The notes beneath the pieces are model-generated. The model did no database searches. It had not been told where the DNA came from and was given only the letters and a program-made list of their open reading frames with translations. This document shows positions 1-11,337 of a DNA stretch of 64,000 nucleotides, one piece after another. Numbering within the stretch: position 1 is the stretch's first letter; every line of letters starts with the position of its first letter. Made by a program: the position numbers and the translations under genes. The stretch spans positions 97,520,185 to 97,584,184 of the forward strand of contig OY755042.1 of NCBI GenBank assembly GCA_963576565.1, written 5' to 3'. The DNA is from Aspidapion aeneum (taxonomy: Eukaryota > Arthropoda > Insecta > Coleoptera > Brentidae).

Positions 1-1004
1 TTGGGATAATTTTTTTTGCTGGCCTATTCTATCTCTAATGGAAACAGCTGAACTGTCAAATAGTTATCTCAAAAATTATGAAATAAACTATACACTAGTC
101 CACGTACTTATATGGGAAATGGCCTCTAAAAAAACATAGGCGTTTACTAATTCTTTACTGTAACTTTTTTCGTCTCATAAATTATGAGAGAGAGAAAAAA
201 GTAACAATAAAGAATTAGTAACCAGCAACTTTCTTTATGTGCTTAAAATACAGTGCGGACGTAAAAATCCCCCCCCCCCCTTTATTAACTTTTGAACGGA
301 ATTAGGTATCAACTTCAAACAAAAAGCATGTTAAATGGTATCAACTTTACTACTTTCTGACGTATTGCTTTGAACCGTCGTGTGAGCGTAAGACCATAAG
401 GTCACTAACAACTTCAAGTTCTTAAATGAGAAGGGGGTCGTGTGATACATTGTGTAAAAGGTACTTTGAACTAAAAAAATAAAAAGTTATAAAATCGGTT
501 CAATACTCACAGAGTTATGTGTGTTTATGTTTATAGTGTTTGTGATCTCCTCTTAGTCTTCAGCAGTTTCAGATATTGTAATGAAGTAAAATCTACAATT
601 AATGGTAACATTGCAGTTACTTTTTAGTGTACCCCTCATTACCGTAATGTTGCCTTAAAACTATAAGGTTACTGACACCTTTAAATGTTTTAACGAAAAG
701 TGGTCGACTGATATCTTGTTTAAAAGGTAATTTGATTGTTTACTTAAAATATTTAAAAAATTTTAAATCGGTAAATTAATTATCGAGCAACTTTTTTTTA
801 CTTTTATGCAGTTGTTACTACTTTTTGACGTATTTTTTAATAATGTCGCTTTAAGTATAAGGGCACTAACATATGTTAATTAAAAGAGGGATAATACCTT
901 GTTTAAAAGTTATTTTATTTTAATTTTAATTCTTTGTTTGAACCGAACCGAACCGCTACTGAAAGTACAAAAGCTTTAATACTAATTTTATTTTATTTTT
1001 GCAG
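1..1004. other. EcR intron (3' part)
   Basis: This stretch precedes the acceptor of the last EcR exon (polypyrimidine tract then AG at 1003-1004). It holds no coding signal. Positions 1-92 are one half of a small inverted-repeat element also found at about 1676-1789, 16292-16408 and 16527-16630. A 10-C run lies near 269-279. Three diverged copies of a block resembling 'ataaggtcactaacaactt' occur near 395, 662 and 857, suggesting an old local repeat. Confidence 0.6.
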
Positions 1005-1267
1005 ATCGGCCGTCCCTAGTGGAAGGTTGGAAAGTGGAAAAAATCCAGGAAATCTACCTGGAAGCTCTGAAAGCGTACGTGGATAACCGGCGAAAGCCAA
1101 AACCGCAAGTGGCGTTCGCGAAACTCTTATCAGTGCTAACCGAGATCAGGACTTTGGGCAACCAGAATTCGGAAATGTGCTTCTCGTTGAAGCTCAAAAA
1201 CAAAAAATTGCCTCCGTTTTTGGCGGAAATTTGGGACGTAGACTTGAACGTGGATCGAAAAGCGTAG
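1005..1267 (+). CDS. EcR: Ecdysone receptor, last coding exon (C-terminal ligand-binding domain)
   Basis: Final coding exon of the nuclear receptor that binds 20-hydroxyecdysone as a heterodimer with USP/RXR and drives moulting and metamorphosis genes. The acceptor AG is at 1003-1004. The exon starts in phase 1, so GAT is completed across the junction and the protein reads [10 protein letters not shown]. The following residues are the highly conserved end of the insect EcR ligand-binding domain: [19 protein letters not shown], then LRTLGNQN-like [18 protein letters not shown], then the helix-12/AF-2 motif [10 protein letters not shown]. After AF-2 only eight residues (DLNVDRKA) precede the TAG stop, so the F domain is very short. 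The segment PQVAFAKLL differs from the PGTIFAKLL I recall from other insects. All upstream exons are outside the window. Identity is from family knowledge and is strong. Confidence 0.96.
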
Positions 1268-1413
1268 TGATATTGACGTTGAAAATGAACCGCTTTTTGT
1301 TTTTGATCAACAGTAGACATATAGAGAAAAAGACATATTATTATTACCTTAGAATCGCTGTATCGGTTAAACAAAACTGCAAGTTGCAAAATGCTGAGTT
1401 TATACAGCTTTGA

Positions 1414-1419
1414 AATAAA
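1414..1419 (+). promoter_or_regulatory. Poly(A) signal for EcR
   Basis: An AATAAA hexamer, overlapped by a second one (AATAAAATAAAA), lies about 150 bases after the EcR stop codon. It is the first canonical signal after the stop, so it likely sets a short 3' UTR. Confidence 0.6.
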
Positions 1420-1460
1420 ATAAAACTAATTTAACAAAATCAGATTATAGTTGAGTGGCC

Positions 1461-2010
1461 TGTGGTATCCCGTAGGATAGTTGTGGAAGATTTGTTAGGG
1501 CAACCCTGGATCCGTTGTTAATAGATCACACATTTTTAAGACACCGGGTGTTTGCGTCCAATTTTAGTAGGAGGGCCGGTGTGACGTCATAAATCCACAA
1601 TGGCGGCTTTTTTCATAACCTTTGGCTTATAACTTTTTCTAAATTAGTTTTACAGAAAATCTGTTAACACAGTTCATTTCATAATTTTCGAGACAATTTT
1701 TTTTTCGCTGGCCCACGCTAATTCTTATGGTAAACAGCTGATAACTGTCAAAAAGTAAGTCTCAAAAATTATGAAATGAACTATACGTTTTTTGCAAACA
1801 AAAATAGTTTTACAGAAAAACTCTTAATACGTATTGACAGTTTTTCTGTGAAATTAATTTAGCGAAAGTCTATAAGCCAAAGTTTGAGAAAAAACATAAA
1901 ACAAAGCCGCCGTCTTGGATTTATGACGTCACACAGGCCGTCCCACACAAAGTGGAGGGAATCACCCGATGACTTACAATTGTGTGATCTATTCAAATCG
2001 ATCTAAGGCA
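1461..2010. mobile_element. Foldback (inverted-repeat) element FB1
   Basis: The left arm (about 1461-1640) reads inwards through 'gatcacacatttttaagaca', a CACCGGGTG-type block, 'gtgtgacgtcataaatcc' and 'ggcttataactttttct'. The right arm (about 1855-2010) carries the reverse complement of the same blocks ('agtctataagccaaagt', 'ggatttatgacgtcacac', 'tgtgtgatctatt'). A smaller inverted repeat (1676-1789) fills the centre. No ORF. A solo left end of the same family sits at 33465-33576 in an Ack intron. Confidence 0.75.
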
Positions 2011-3785
2011 ATTTTGAAAACGTCAAAACTTTTTGCTGATTTTTTATTTTATTCAAAAATTTACAAACATTGTCCAAGTTTGTCATTTGTGTTCTTACAG
2101 TTTCAAGTTTGTGGTTGCTAGTAATATGACATAGTAACATGTTAAGCTTTTAGAGAAAAGATAAAAATCTAAGAGAATACCGAAAAAAATTTCAAAATTG
2201 ATGCACACAAACAAAAAATGTGAAAATGGCAAAAAAACTAAAAAATGACAAGTTACCTTCTCAAGTTACTTGATGCTGTGTTAACCGGGATTTTCCAAAT
2301 TTTATTTTATTTTATTTTCTGTATAAGCTCACCTCTAACTCAGAATACAGTTTTCTGTAAACAGAGGCAAGAGTTTTAAAACTGTCATGTATGAGTCTTT
2401 ATTTTTAAAAAAATAAATTTTGATTCATTTGGCGCAACTTTTTTCAAAAGCCATTTTTTGACAGATCAAGCCGGCAAACTTTCAACTAGGTTGGGTGTTT
2501 TCATTCAGTATTGTTTGACATTTGTGGAAACACTTGGCCCGGCACACTTTCTAAAATTATACAGCTTTCTTTCGCAAATTAGCTTTCTGATACATTACTA
2601 GACCGGAAAACTTTGCAGGGTTACCCCGAGGCGAGACCTGTAAAGTCGGTTTCCGGTCTTGTATCGTACGTATTTTTTTAACCAACATGATACCCAGCAA
2701 ACATACTTAACATATAAATATTAATTTTTTAAACCGACATAAAACACGACAAGCTAAAGTATTTACTTAAATACTAGTATTTATAACTATCAGAAAACCA
2801 AAACTATAATTGGCCATTTTTCAAGTTGGGCTTGACTTTTAATATTTTCACTTTATATTTTGGACAATTTTAATGGAAATGTCGAACTTATTAAAATAAA
2901 CACAATTTAGAAACTGTCAACAGTATTCATGACCACCTTAAATAAAAGGCAGAGGTATTAGAACAGATACAGATTAGATTTCACAACCAACCAAAATAGA
3001 AAGAGTGTGGGTGAGAACGGCCTTGGCAAAAAAACAAATAGAAAAGACAGAGGTTGACAAGCACTTGAAATTTCTAAACCAGAGAACAAAATGTCAATGT
3101 TTAAAAAGGCCGGGACGGCGGCCATTTTTGATTTGCCGCTTTTACTTTGGTCAAATCCAATGCGTCAATGTTCTATTTTTAACAATTTCAACACGCTGCG
3201 CTGTGCCATGCTAAGACTTTTTGTGATGAAATTTCAAACAATACTGAAAATAAATACCATCAAAGTTTAAAAGATTGACAATTTGATCTGTCAAAAAAAT
3301 TACTTCAGGAAAAACTACCTTCAAATGAGTCACACACCCTACTGTGCAACTTCAAGAGTTTTAATGTTGATGCAGTGATTCTAAATAAACCGGGATCTTG
3401 TTATTACCGGAAAGGTTGGTGTTTGCATTAAAATTATGATTTGGTTTGAAAAAGTTAAGAAAAGAAAGAAGGTGTGACTCGAAAATAACCAGACTGTTGT
3501 CATAGCAATCAGATTGATAGTTTTTGTGTTGCAAGGCGGAACATTTCGCCGCCAAATTGAGTTTGGAAGTATTTTTTTGTTTAGTTTCCTTTTTTTACGA
3601 AATATACAAAATAAGATATTTTTGAGTGCCCTGGACACTATCCTTGCTCGGATACACATCCTTAACATGTTACACCGATTTTCAATGTATTTTTAAATGA
3701 AATATTTAAAATAAAACTAAAGTTTTCTCCAACTTTCTCAAAAACTAAGCTTTTAAGAAAAAAATTAAATACACTTTATTCTACT
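2011..3785. other. No gene seen
   Basis: AT-rich intergenic DNA. The only structure is a block at about 3025-3175 ('gttgacaagcacttgaaatt', 'gacggcggccattttt', 'ggtcaaatccaat') that recurs at about 16160-16300, so it is a fragment of a dispersed repeat. Short reading frames here have no recognisable content. Confidence 0.5.
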
Positions 3786-3973
3786 TTTACACAGGCTGCC
3801 TACAAAATTTGACCAATTATGTGAACTTAACTGGACGACTGTAGCTGCGTCATCGGGTTTCCATAAAACAAATGGTTTAAGGCAACCCGGTGACGTAGAT
3901 TTTTTAATCTAATTACAGTTGGCCAGACAGGGTCAATGATCTTTCAAATTTTGTAGGTAACCTGTGTAAAATT
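3786..3973. mobile_element. Small MITE-like inverted repeat
   Basis: About 190 bases bounded by inverted copies of TTTTACACAGG..CCTACAAAATTTGA and its complement, with a second inner pair around 'cgtcatcgggttt' and 'aacccggtgacgta'. It has no coding capacity and fits a miniature inverted-repeat element. Confidence 0.65.
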
Positions 3974-6640
3974 ATAATCTTGAGTTTAAACGATGTGTAA
4001 ATTAATTAGGTCAAGTTTAAGGTTAGCTCCTAAACTAGACATATTTTTATTGATCACAAAAAAATCATGTTTTCTGTGTATAATAATCGTTTTATACCAC
4101 CCTTTACAACCTGATCTCCTTCTCTTTTTGTGCTCTAATGATTGGAAAATACTCAATTTACAAACGCTAAGGTACGGAATGTTTACGACGGTTTTAAGTT
4201 GTTGAAACCAATAAAAAAATTGTCTGCGCGATAAATATTTTTGCTTTTCCAGCTTCAGAGAAATCTTACAGTTACACGTTACCTACACCTGCGGCAACTC
4301 TCTAACAAATTGCATGTATTAGAATCAGTTTGGTTATTTTCTAGTTACAACTCGTAGGGCCCTAGAACTACCATATATCGGGTGACCAGATAAGGTACTT
4401 TCCTAAAAAAATTGCTAATAGATCAAAAGTCATAAATACGTAAATATTTAAGTCGATTTTCACCGTAGACTGGTTATTATTTCGGTTAACACCTTTGCCA
4501 GCTAAATAAAATATTCAACTGTCAATGTCGTCATCAAAATGATAATCCAATCCATGCATAAAATCGGCTTTGGTCACCCCAAATAAATTTCTTGTTTCAG
4601 AAAATCGGAAATCACAATTGTTTTTTTTTTCGAGTAAAAGCGATTGAGATATGGTTGAGATATGCGCACCACCAACAAAGTTGGCTGTGAAATATTGTAA
4701 AGTTAATTTTTTTTGTTTTCTGGAAACCGACTTTACGAAAGTTTGTTTAAAAGTTGGACGGCATCTATTTAGGGAAATGTTATTTATAATTAATTAATAT
4801 ATGAAAATTTAATTGAAAAGTTGTAGGTATCATTTTTTAGGTATGATTTTTACTATAATTGATAAGTTAGCTCGATCTATTACGTACTAAGCATTAAACT
4901 TTAAGTAGATTTTATAAGTAGCGTCTCTGTATAAAAATTCTAGTAGTTTGAGGCAACTTTTTTGTAACAATAGAACAGTTTTTTGGGTCTTTTAACTATT
5001 TGACAATATACCTGGGCATCACAGATATAAAGTATGATTTTTTTTATTAGTTCCAGCATGTAGACTTTTTAGAAATGTTTTATGTAAAAAAATATAAAGT
5101 ATGCCCGTTAGTAAAACTTTACAGTCAATTTTCTCGGTTGTTAACTAACTAAAATTAGAAAATTAAAACTTTTGCATCTGACCTTTTGTGCCCTTCCAAC
5201 CACCTCAGCCACCTCCACATAAATATTTTAAATCAAACCCAATGTTTTTACAAATTATGCGAGACATTTTTTTTGCATCAAATCTATATTTTATGCATTT
5301 ATGTACATACATGAAACATTTTGAAAAATCATCTTTATTTTATTGCATTATTGGAACTAAAAGAAAATTCTTACTGTATCGCAACAGAAATTGCTAAAAC
5401 CCATAAAAAATTAAATATTAATAATCAGGACAATTTCGTTAATCAAAAATAAAAGGTGAATCTGATACCTTCTTAGTTATTAGCAAACTCCAGTTTTTGT
5501 AAATATCTCAGAAACGGAAACTCCTACGAAGCTCTTAAATTAATACGAAAAACGTTTTCTACTATATTCCGAAATCCGCATATTGATGCGCTGCTCCGTT
5601 AAGATATTATATTTTCAATTTTTAAACTGTCAAAAAAATTGTCATAAGCATTGATTAATTTTGACCAAAATCTAATTAGCTATTGACAATATTGTACACT
5701 ATTTTATCTGAAAATTTCATGAAAATCGATGCAGCGGTTTAGGAGCTATCTTCTAAAAAAAAATGTTCGTTGAAAACAATACCTTTTCAATTTAGCAGTA
5801 ATAATGTTCAATAGATACTTTAATTAGTATTTTTAATATCTTTAAAACTTTTTTGTCCTATTTTTTTGAAACAAATAATACCCAAAAACAGATTGACTGT
5901 AGTATATATTTTTGTTTGTGTTCCGTTTTACTCGATGCCTTATTGTCAGCGAACATATTTTCGATGATAATATGTAATTCCCTATAAAAGCTTTTGCTGT
6001 CTTACCCTGTATATTTGTCTAATAGTTAAAAGGAAAACCTACAAAAAATTGAAATAACATAAAAACAATGTTTTACACTTAACACAAAATAATTATTATA
6101 TTGGTAAGACTGGATTTGGACTGAAAAAAATATACATATACGGTGCCTTCATTAAAAAAACCTAGAAACTCACTTAAAACCTTGTAGACTGAGGGCAGGT
6201 GCAAAGTTGGTTTATATAGGTTTTTTCAAACTACTCAGCCATTTTTTAAAAATATTCTTGGATTTTTAAAATTTGGAAAGAGTAGTTTTTGAAATATCTA
6301 ATAGGTGTGACATGTAGGAAAATTTTATTTAAAAAAGAAACTCACCTTTAGAATTTTTGTGCAATTTAGTTAATTTTTTAGAAAAATTTTGAACCTGCTT
6401 TTGTTAAAATTAAATTTTATTGATTTTTAAATATTTTAGGAAAAAATTTGCACCATTTTTTTAATGAGATGGAAAGATAACAAAATAATACCTTCTTTGT
6501 TTTTACATCCAATAAACATGTTTTAGCCGTCCTTTATATAACCCAAGACCGACAAGTTTACATAGTTAGGAACTTTGACAGTGCTTTTTTGGATAAAAAT
6601 TGATCCAAAATCATTGAAAAGAGGAGTGCCATTAAGTTTT
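3974..6640. other. No gene seen; one dispersed-repeat fragment
   Basis: AT-rich sequence without gene signals. Positions 5455-5765 are a diverged fragment of the family also present at 39110-39605 and 47475-49325; shared blocks include 'gataccttctta', 'aaatatctcagaaac' and 'ggtttaggagctatc'. Confidence 0.5.
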
Positions 6641-6816
6641 TGGGCATATTGTAGAAGTACGTACATATTTTACTTCTTTCAAGGACTATCCCTTTTTTGG
6701 CCCGTTTCACCAACTTTTTTAATTACTTTTTAATATATTAAGTGACGCTTAATTTTTTATTGCAAAGTGGTACCTAATTTTAAGGTAACTTAAAAATTTT
6801 GGGCATATTGTAGAAG
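6640..6816. repeat. Left copy of a ~150-bp direct duplication flanking FB2
   Basis: The block 'acatattttacttctttcaa ... ggcccgtttcaccaacttt ... aagtggtacctaattttaag' ends next to FB2. A second copy resumes at once after FB2 (about 8361-8505). The tag 'gggcatattgtagaagtac' appears twice (about 6640 and 6800), so the host sequence was duplicated in tandem and FB2 sits in the duplicate. Confidence 0.7.
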
Positions 6817-6818
6817 TA

Positions 6819-8358
6819 CAGGGTGTCCCAAATTGGGCACTTTTAGGGGATTTAAGGTACTTCCAGGGGAGACAGAGAAAAACTGACAACGCATTGCCAG
6901 GCTCAAATTTCAAGAGAAGACTTATAGTGAAAACCACATTTTGAAATATCGTCTCGTCTTTGAGCTACGGAGGCTTTTTGAAAAGTCTGCATTTTGAAAG
7001 GGGGTCTATAACTTCGTTATTAGTGGAAATTTTGATTCAGAGTAAATTGCAATTTAATAGACTTTGTCACGAGGGATTCACCCGCTAAATTAAATTTTAA
7101 CTGTCACTTTTAGTTTTTGAGATATGACATAAAGTTGTATTTTTTCTTATGGAATGGCGTATATTTTAATTATTATTCGAATTCGTCATTGAATTCTTAT
7201 CAAAATGATGTATCATATGTCATAGTTTTATTGAGCGGTTTCGGAGATAATTAAAGTTTTTTATTTTTATCTAGATGCGTTGAATGACGTCATGCGTCAT
7301 TGACATGAAAGCCTTGCGGTCAAATCCTACTCAACTTCTCCTATAGTTTTGTTGTCTGATACTATGCAAATCAAGTTGGCCTTGCGTCTTGGCGTTTTGT
7401 CATTGTTTTCAATTTAAACAATTTGACATTACGCTTTGATATGAAATTATTTTGGACAAAAGCGTTTTTAATTTTATTTTGAAATATGTATCAAAACGAT
7501 GAAAAGTATGACATGTTAAAATGTTACTGGGAAAGTAATGATAATCGACAGGGCGCTGGAAACTTATATATTCAAAGGTATCCCGAACGAAGACAACCGT
7601 ATATGGATACATTTTAAAACCGCGGGCCAAAATATATGACGTTAGGAGGTACCGTGGGTTAGAGGAGATAGGCATTATTGGTGAGTTAGAAAAAAATAAT
7701 TCACGATCATTGAGACAATTAGAAGCTGCTACAGGCATACCGAAAACTTCAATACACCGAACACTTAAACGGAATAATTATAAGCTTTGAGGGCCGTCAG
7801 CTGAATTATAATTTTCCAAACCAGGCTTACTATATTTTTGACTGTGTAAAATAATAAAAATACTGGAGTGCCTTGACCTGCCTCAGCAGGAAATCATAGC
7901 GCACTAGAAATAAGTGAAAAAGCTGAATATCTCCTAAACCGCTCAATCAAACTATGACATATCATACATCATTTTGAAAAGAATTCAATGGCGAATTCGA
8001 AAATTAATTAAAATATAGCCCATTCCATAAGAAAAAATGCAACTTTATGTCATATCTCAAAAACTAAAAGTGACAGTTAAAATTTCATTTACAGGGTGAA
8101 TTCCTCGTGACAAAGTCTATAAAATTGCAATTTACTCTAAATCAAAATTTCCACTAATAACGAAGTTATAGACCTCCTTCCAAAATGCAGACTTTTCAAA
8201 AAGCCCCCGTAGGTCAAAGACGAGACGATATTTCAAAATGCGGTTTTTACTATAAGTCTTCTCTTGAAATTTGAGCCTCGCAATGCGTGGTCAGTTTTTC
8301 TCTGTCTCCCCTAGAAGTACCTTATACCCCCTAAAAGTGCCCAATTTGGGACACCCTG
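6819..8358. mobile_element. Foldback element FB2 with TA-CAGGGTGT ends and a decayed DUF4817/HTH core
   Basis: The ends are CAGGGTGTCCCAAATTGGGCAC and its exact inverse, each preceded or followed by TA (6817-6818, 8359-8360), as expected of a Tc1/mariner-type element. The arms pair over roughly 480 bases. The unpaired core (about 7300-7800) still encodes on + a broken protein: a segment from 7484 (MYQNDEKYDMLKCYWESND, then YIQRYPERRQPYMDTF, stop), then after a frame change KPRAKIYDV and the helix-turn-helix segment SLRQLEAATGIPKTSIHRTL at about 7691-7770. This resembles the DUF4817 plus HTH start of insect mariner-like transposases; no DDE catalytic part is seen. Confidence 0.75.
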
Positions 8359-8360
8359 TA

Positions 8361-9130
8361 CCTACATATTTTACTTCTTTCAAGGACTATTCTGCCTTTT
8401 TTGGCCCGTGTCACCAACTTTTTTAATTACTTTTTAATTATTAAGTGATGCTTAATTTTTTATAGCAAAGTGGTACCTAATTTTAAGGTAACTTAAAAAG
8501 GTTCTTTGAAACGCAGTCTAAATACTTTTAATGTTATGATCCAGGATATGTAAATTATTCTATACTCAGTTTTTTATTTAAAAAAACACATATTTTTCTT
8601 GCATTTCAGTACCTATAACGAAATTTTTGCGTACATAATATTATACATTATATGCTGACATATATACATATGCATATTTGCATCGTTGTAGATAAAAGTC
8701 GCATAGGTATTTTTCATAAAAAAAATTGAGACAGATAAATAGTTAACATTTTTTTAGTATCATCAAATAAATACCTCAGAAATATTTTTTAACAAAGGTA
8801 TTTAGTTTTTGTGTTATTACAACTATTTAGATTGTTTAAAAACCAAAACAAAAAATTAAAAGGTAGGCATTACAAAATGAAAAATATTTCTGAAGTAAAA
8901 AAATTTCATTGCAATTTGCCATCTTATGCCTTAAAAATTAACTAAAAACATATTAATTTAGCTCAGGAGTCAACCTTACAAGATATAAAAAATGTAATGA
9001 ATAAAAAATATTTAAACAGTCGCTAAACTTTAAAATAAATATGTCGTTGGGCTTTTGAATGTGTAAAAAATTATTTGTTGAAGATGATCGAAAGTATATT
9101 GTTTATATAAAAATCTGTTTATATAGAACT
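8361..9130. other. Right copy of host duplication, then no gene
   Basis: The first ~145 bases repeat the block left of FB2. The rest is AT-rich DNA without coding or RNA signals that I can recognise. Confidence 0.5.
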
Positions 9131-9133
9131 CTA

Positions 9134-9821
9134 CAGGGTGTCTTAATTGCCATGGGTCACTATTGCTATCTCGTTAACTATAAGAACTACAATGGTGGTC
9201 AAATTAGATAAAATGAGCAGCTTTGGAAAAATTGCTCAAATCTGTTTTATCACATTTCTCAAAAAGTATAGGTTTTACAAAAAAATCGTACAGGAATTTT
9301 TTGTTGCATTTTTGACGTTCTTCAATTTGGTATATTTTAAGAAAATTTATCACGTGTCGTTTTTGAGATATTACCATTAACTAAATTTAACAGATGTATT
9401 ACGCATCATAGGTTTTTATAAGCAACAACGAACCCCCCCCCCCCACGCCGCTGTCTTTTGCTGTTCAAGCCACCTATAATAAAACGGTAAAAGTGCCAAA
9501 AGCCAAAAAACGTAAATACCATTTTTTTAGCATTTAAATACAAACAAATATGGATCATAGTAATATCTCGAAAACTAGTAGTAAATTTTCTTAGAAAATA
9601 CCAAATTGAAGAACGTCAAAAATGCAAAAAAAAAATATTTACGATTTTTTTGTAAAAACTATATTTTTTGAGATATTTAATAAAACATATTTGAGCAATC
9701 TCGGGATATAATAGTTTTTATTTTAAATGTGAAACCAGATTTTTAATGTCCCCCAAAAACTGCTCATTTTATTTAATTTGAACAGTCTAATTTGAACAGT
9801 CATGGCAATTAAGACACCCTA
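9134..9821. mobile_element. Foldback element FB3 (TA-CAGGGTGT family)
   Basis: Left end CAGGGTGTCTTAATTGCCATG, right end CATGGCAATTAAGACACCCTA, both flanked by TA. The arms pair through 'cttcaatttggtatttt'-like and 'gacgttcttcaat' blocks. An 11-C run occurs near 9434. No ORF of significance. Confidence 0.75.
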
Positions 9822-10534
9822 TATACCAACTCACAACATAGTTTTTTAAAAATTTTAGTGTACAATGTCAATTAAAGGTTTTGTATTTAAAATTTTTGGA
9901 AAAAAATGTACCTATAATATAATAAGTGTACAAATGTCGTAATGTGGTACAAAACTTCAGGAAAAACAAGAGAAACTGTTAAAATTATTTTAGATGTCTT
10001 AATAACTACTTGGTTGACTCCCTACTAATGTTTGTTCAATACAAGTGCGGAAAATGTGGTTCCTTCCATACATGTTTAATGATATATTTTATTTTTGAAA
10101 CAAAAAGTGAATAATATGCTTTCTTTAAAAAACTTTACCGCGTTAGGAAAATGATCTTTTTCGCACTAGTAACATAATAAACTTTTATTAATTCACTGCC
10201 GGCGGGTCAATCTGTCTCGTTCATCATTCATCATTTTCATCAAAAATATTGTAAATACTTGAATCTCCCAAATTTCAACATCAACAAAGCTTAAAATTAA
10301 AAGTTAAATCAAATTTTATATACGGCGAACAAAAAATATGCACTAGTTTATAATTAAAGAGCGTAACGGTTATCCCCCCAGATAAACAATAAATACACAC
10401 ATAGATTTTCTGTTGATCATTACAGCCCCTCCTCCCTAGGTTTTGGCCTTATCCGCGCTTGGTGCAAGTAGGCACCCTATGTTTGAATTTGTGTACTACT
10501 GAGCTAGATAGAGCCCGTAATTTTCTTATAGAGG
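9822..10534. other. No gene seen
   Basis: AT-rich spacer between two foldback elements; I see no gene, RNA or repeat structure in it. Confidence 0.4.
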
Positions 10535-11337
10535 GTATATACGGGTGTTTGATGATATTTCTTCCCACCTTTTTGGACAATTGATTTTCCTCATAAAGAA
10601 AAAAATTTCAATCCGTTTAGATCAGCAATTTTTTTCCTATTTGGTTATAGTATGAAATTTATTTTGATATTTGCTAAAATTTGATTACAGTATGAAATTT
10701 ATTTTGATATTTAATATATACAGAAAGCAGGTTAAAGTTATATTTTTTTAAAGGAAACTTCTTATGCAGGCTTTCACGTTTCACGAACATCGAAATAGAG
10801 GCCTTTTTGGGTATTTAGATTGCGAATTTGGAGAAACGCTCGGATATGTTCGCAAGGGGAACACTTTTTGGGTATCTTGAAATTTTTGTAGCACGAACCC
10901 CCTTCGAGGGGTATACTTTACCCCTATATTTTGAATAGGGAAAGTGATATCTTGTTTTAAAGGCCTTTTGAATGTCCTTACAACCGTGTAAAAATTTCAA
11001 AAATCTATCGATCAGTTTTTGAGATAATTGCCTTCAAACTTTCAAATTTAACATGGACTGATAAATTTATCATTCCATGTTAAATTTGAAAGCAAATATC
11101 TCTTGTAAAGATATTCAAGGGAGCTTCAAAACAAAGTATTACTAGACCCACTTTTCCTACTTAAAATATAGGTGTAAAGTATACCCCTCGAAAGGAGTTC
11201 GTGCTACAAAAATTTCAAAATAGCCAAAAAGTGTCCCCCTCGTAAACAAAATCGACGTGTCCGAGTGTTTTTCAAAATTTACACTCTAAATACCCAAAAA
11301 GCGCTCTATTTCAATGTTCGTAAAACACCCTGTATAT
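10535..11337. mobile_element. Foldback element FB4
   Basis: Outer ends ATATACGGGTGTTT and AAACACCCTGTATAT are inverse to each other. The strongest pairing is between about 10769-10965 and 11140-11330 (blocks 'cgaaatagaggc', 'tttttgggtatttag', 'gtagcacgaac', 'ggggtatacttta'). One arm of the same family is present alone at about 60838-61017 in the glycosidase gene. Confidence 0.7.

Noticed and set aside
1054..1389. 111-codon open frame on - overlapping the EcR exon
   Set aside because: It is the shadow of the conserved EcR coding exon on the other strand and has no conserved content.
7409..7738. 109-codon frame on - inside FB2
   Set aside because: The recognisable protein (DUF4817/HTH-like) is on the + strand; the - frame is its shadow.
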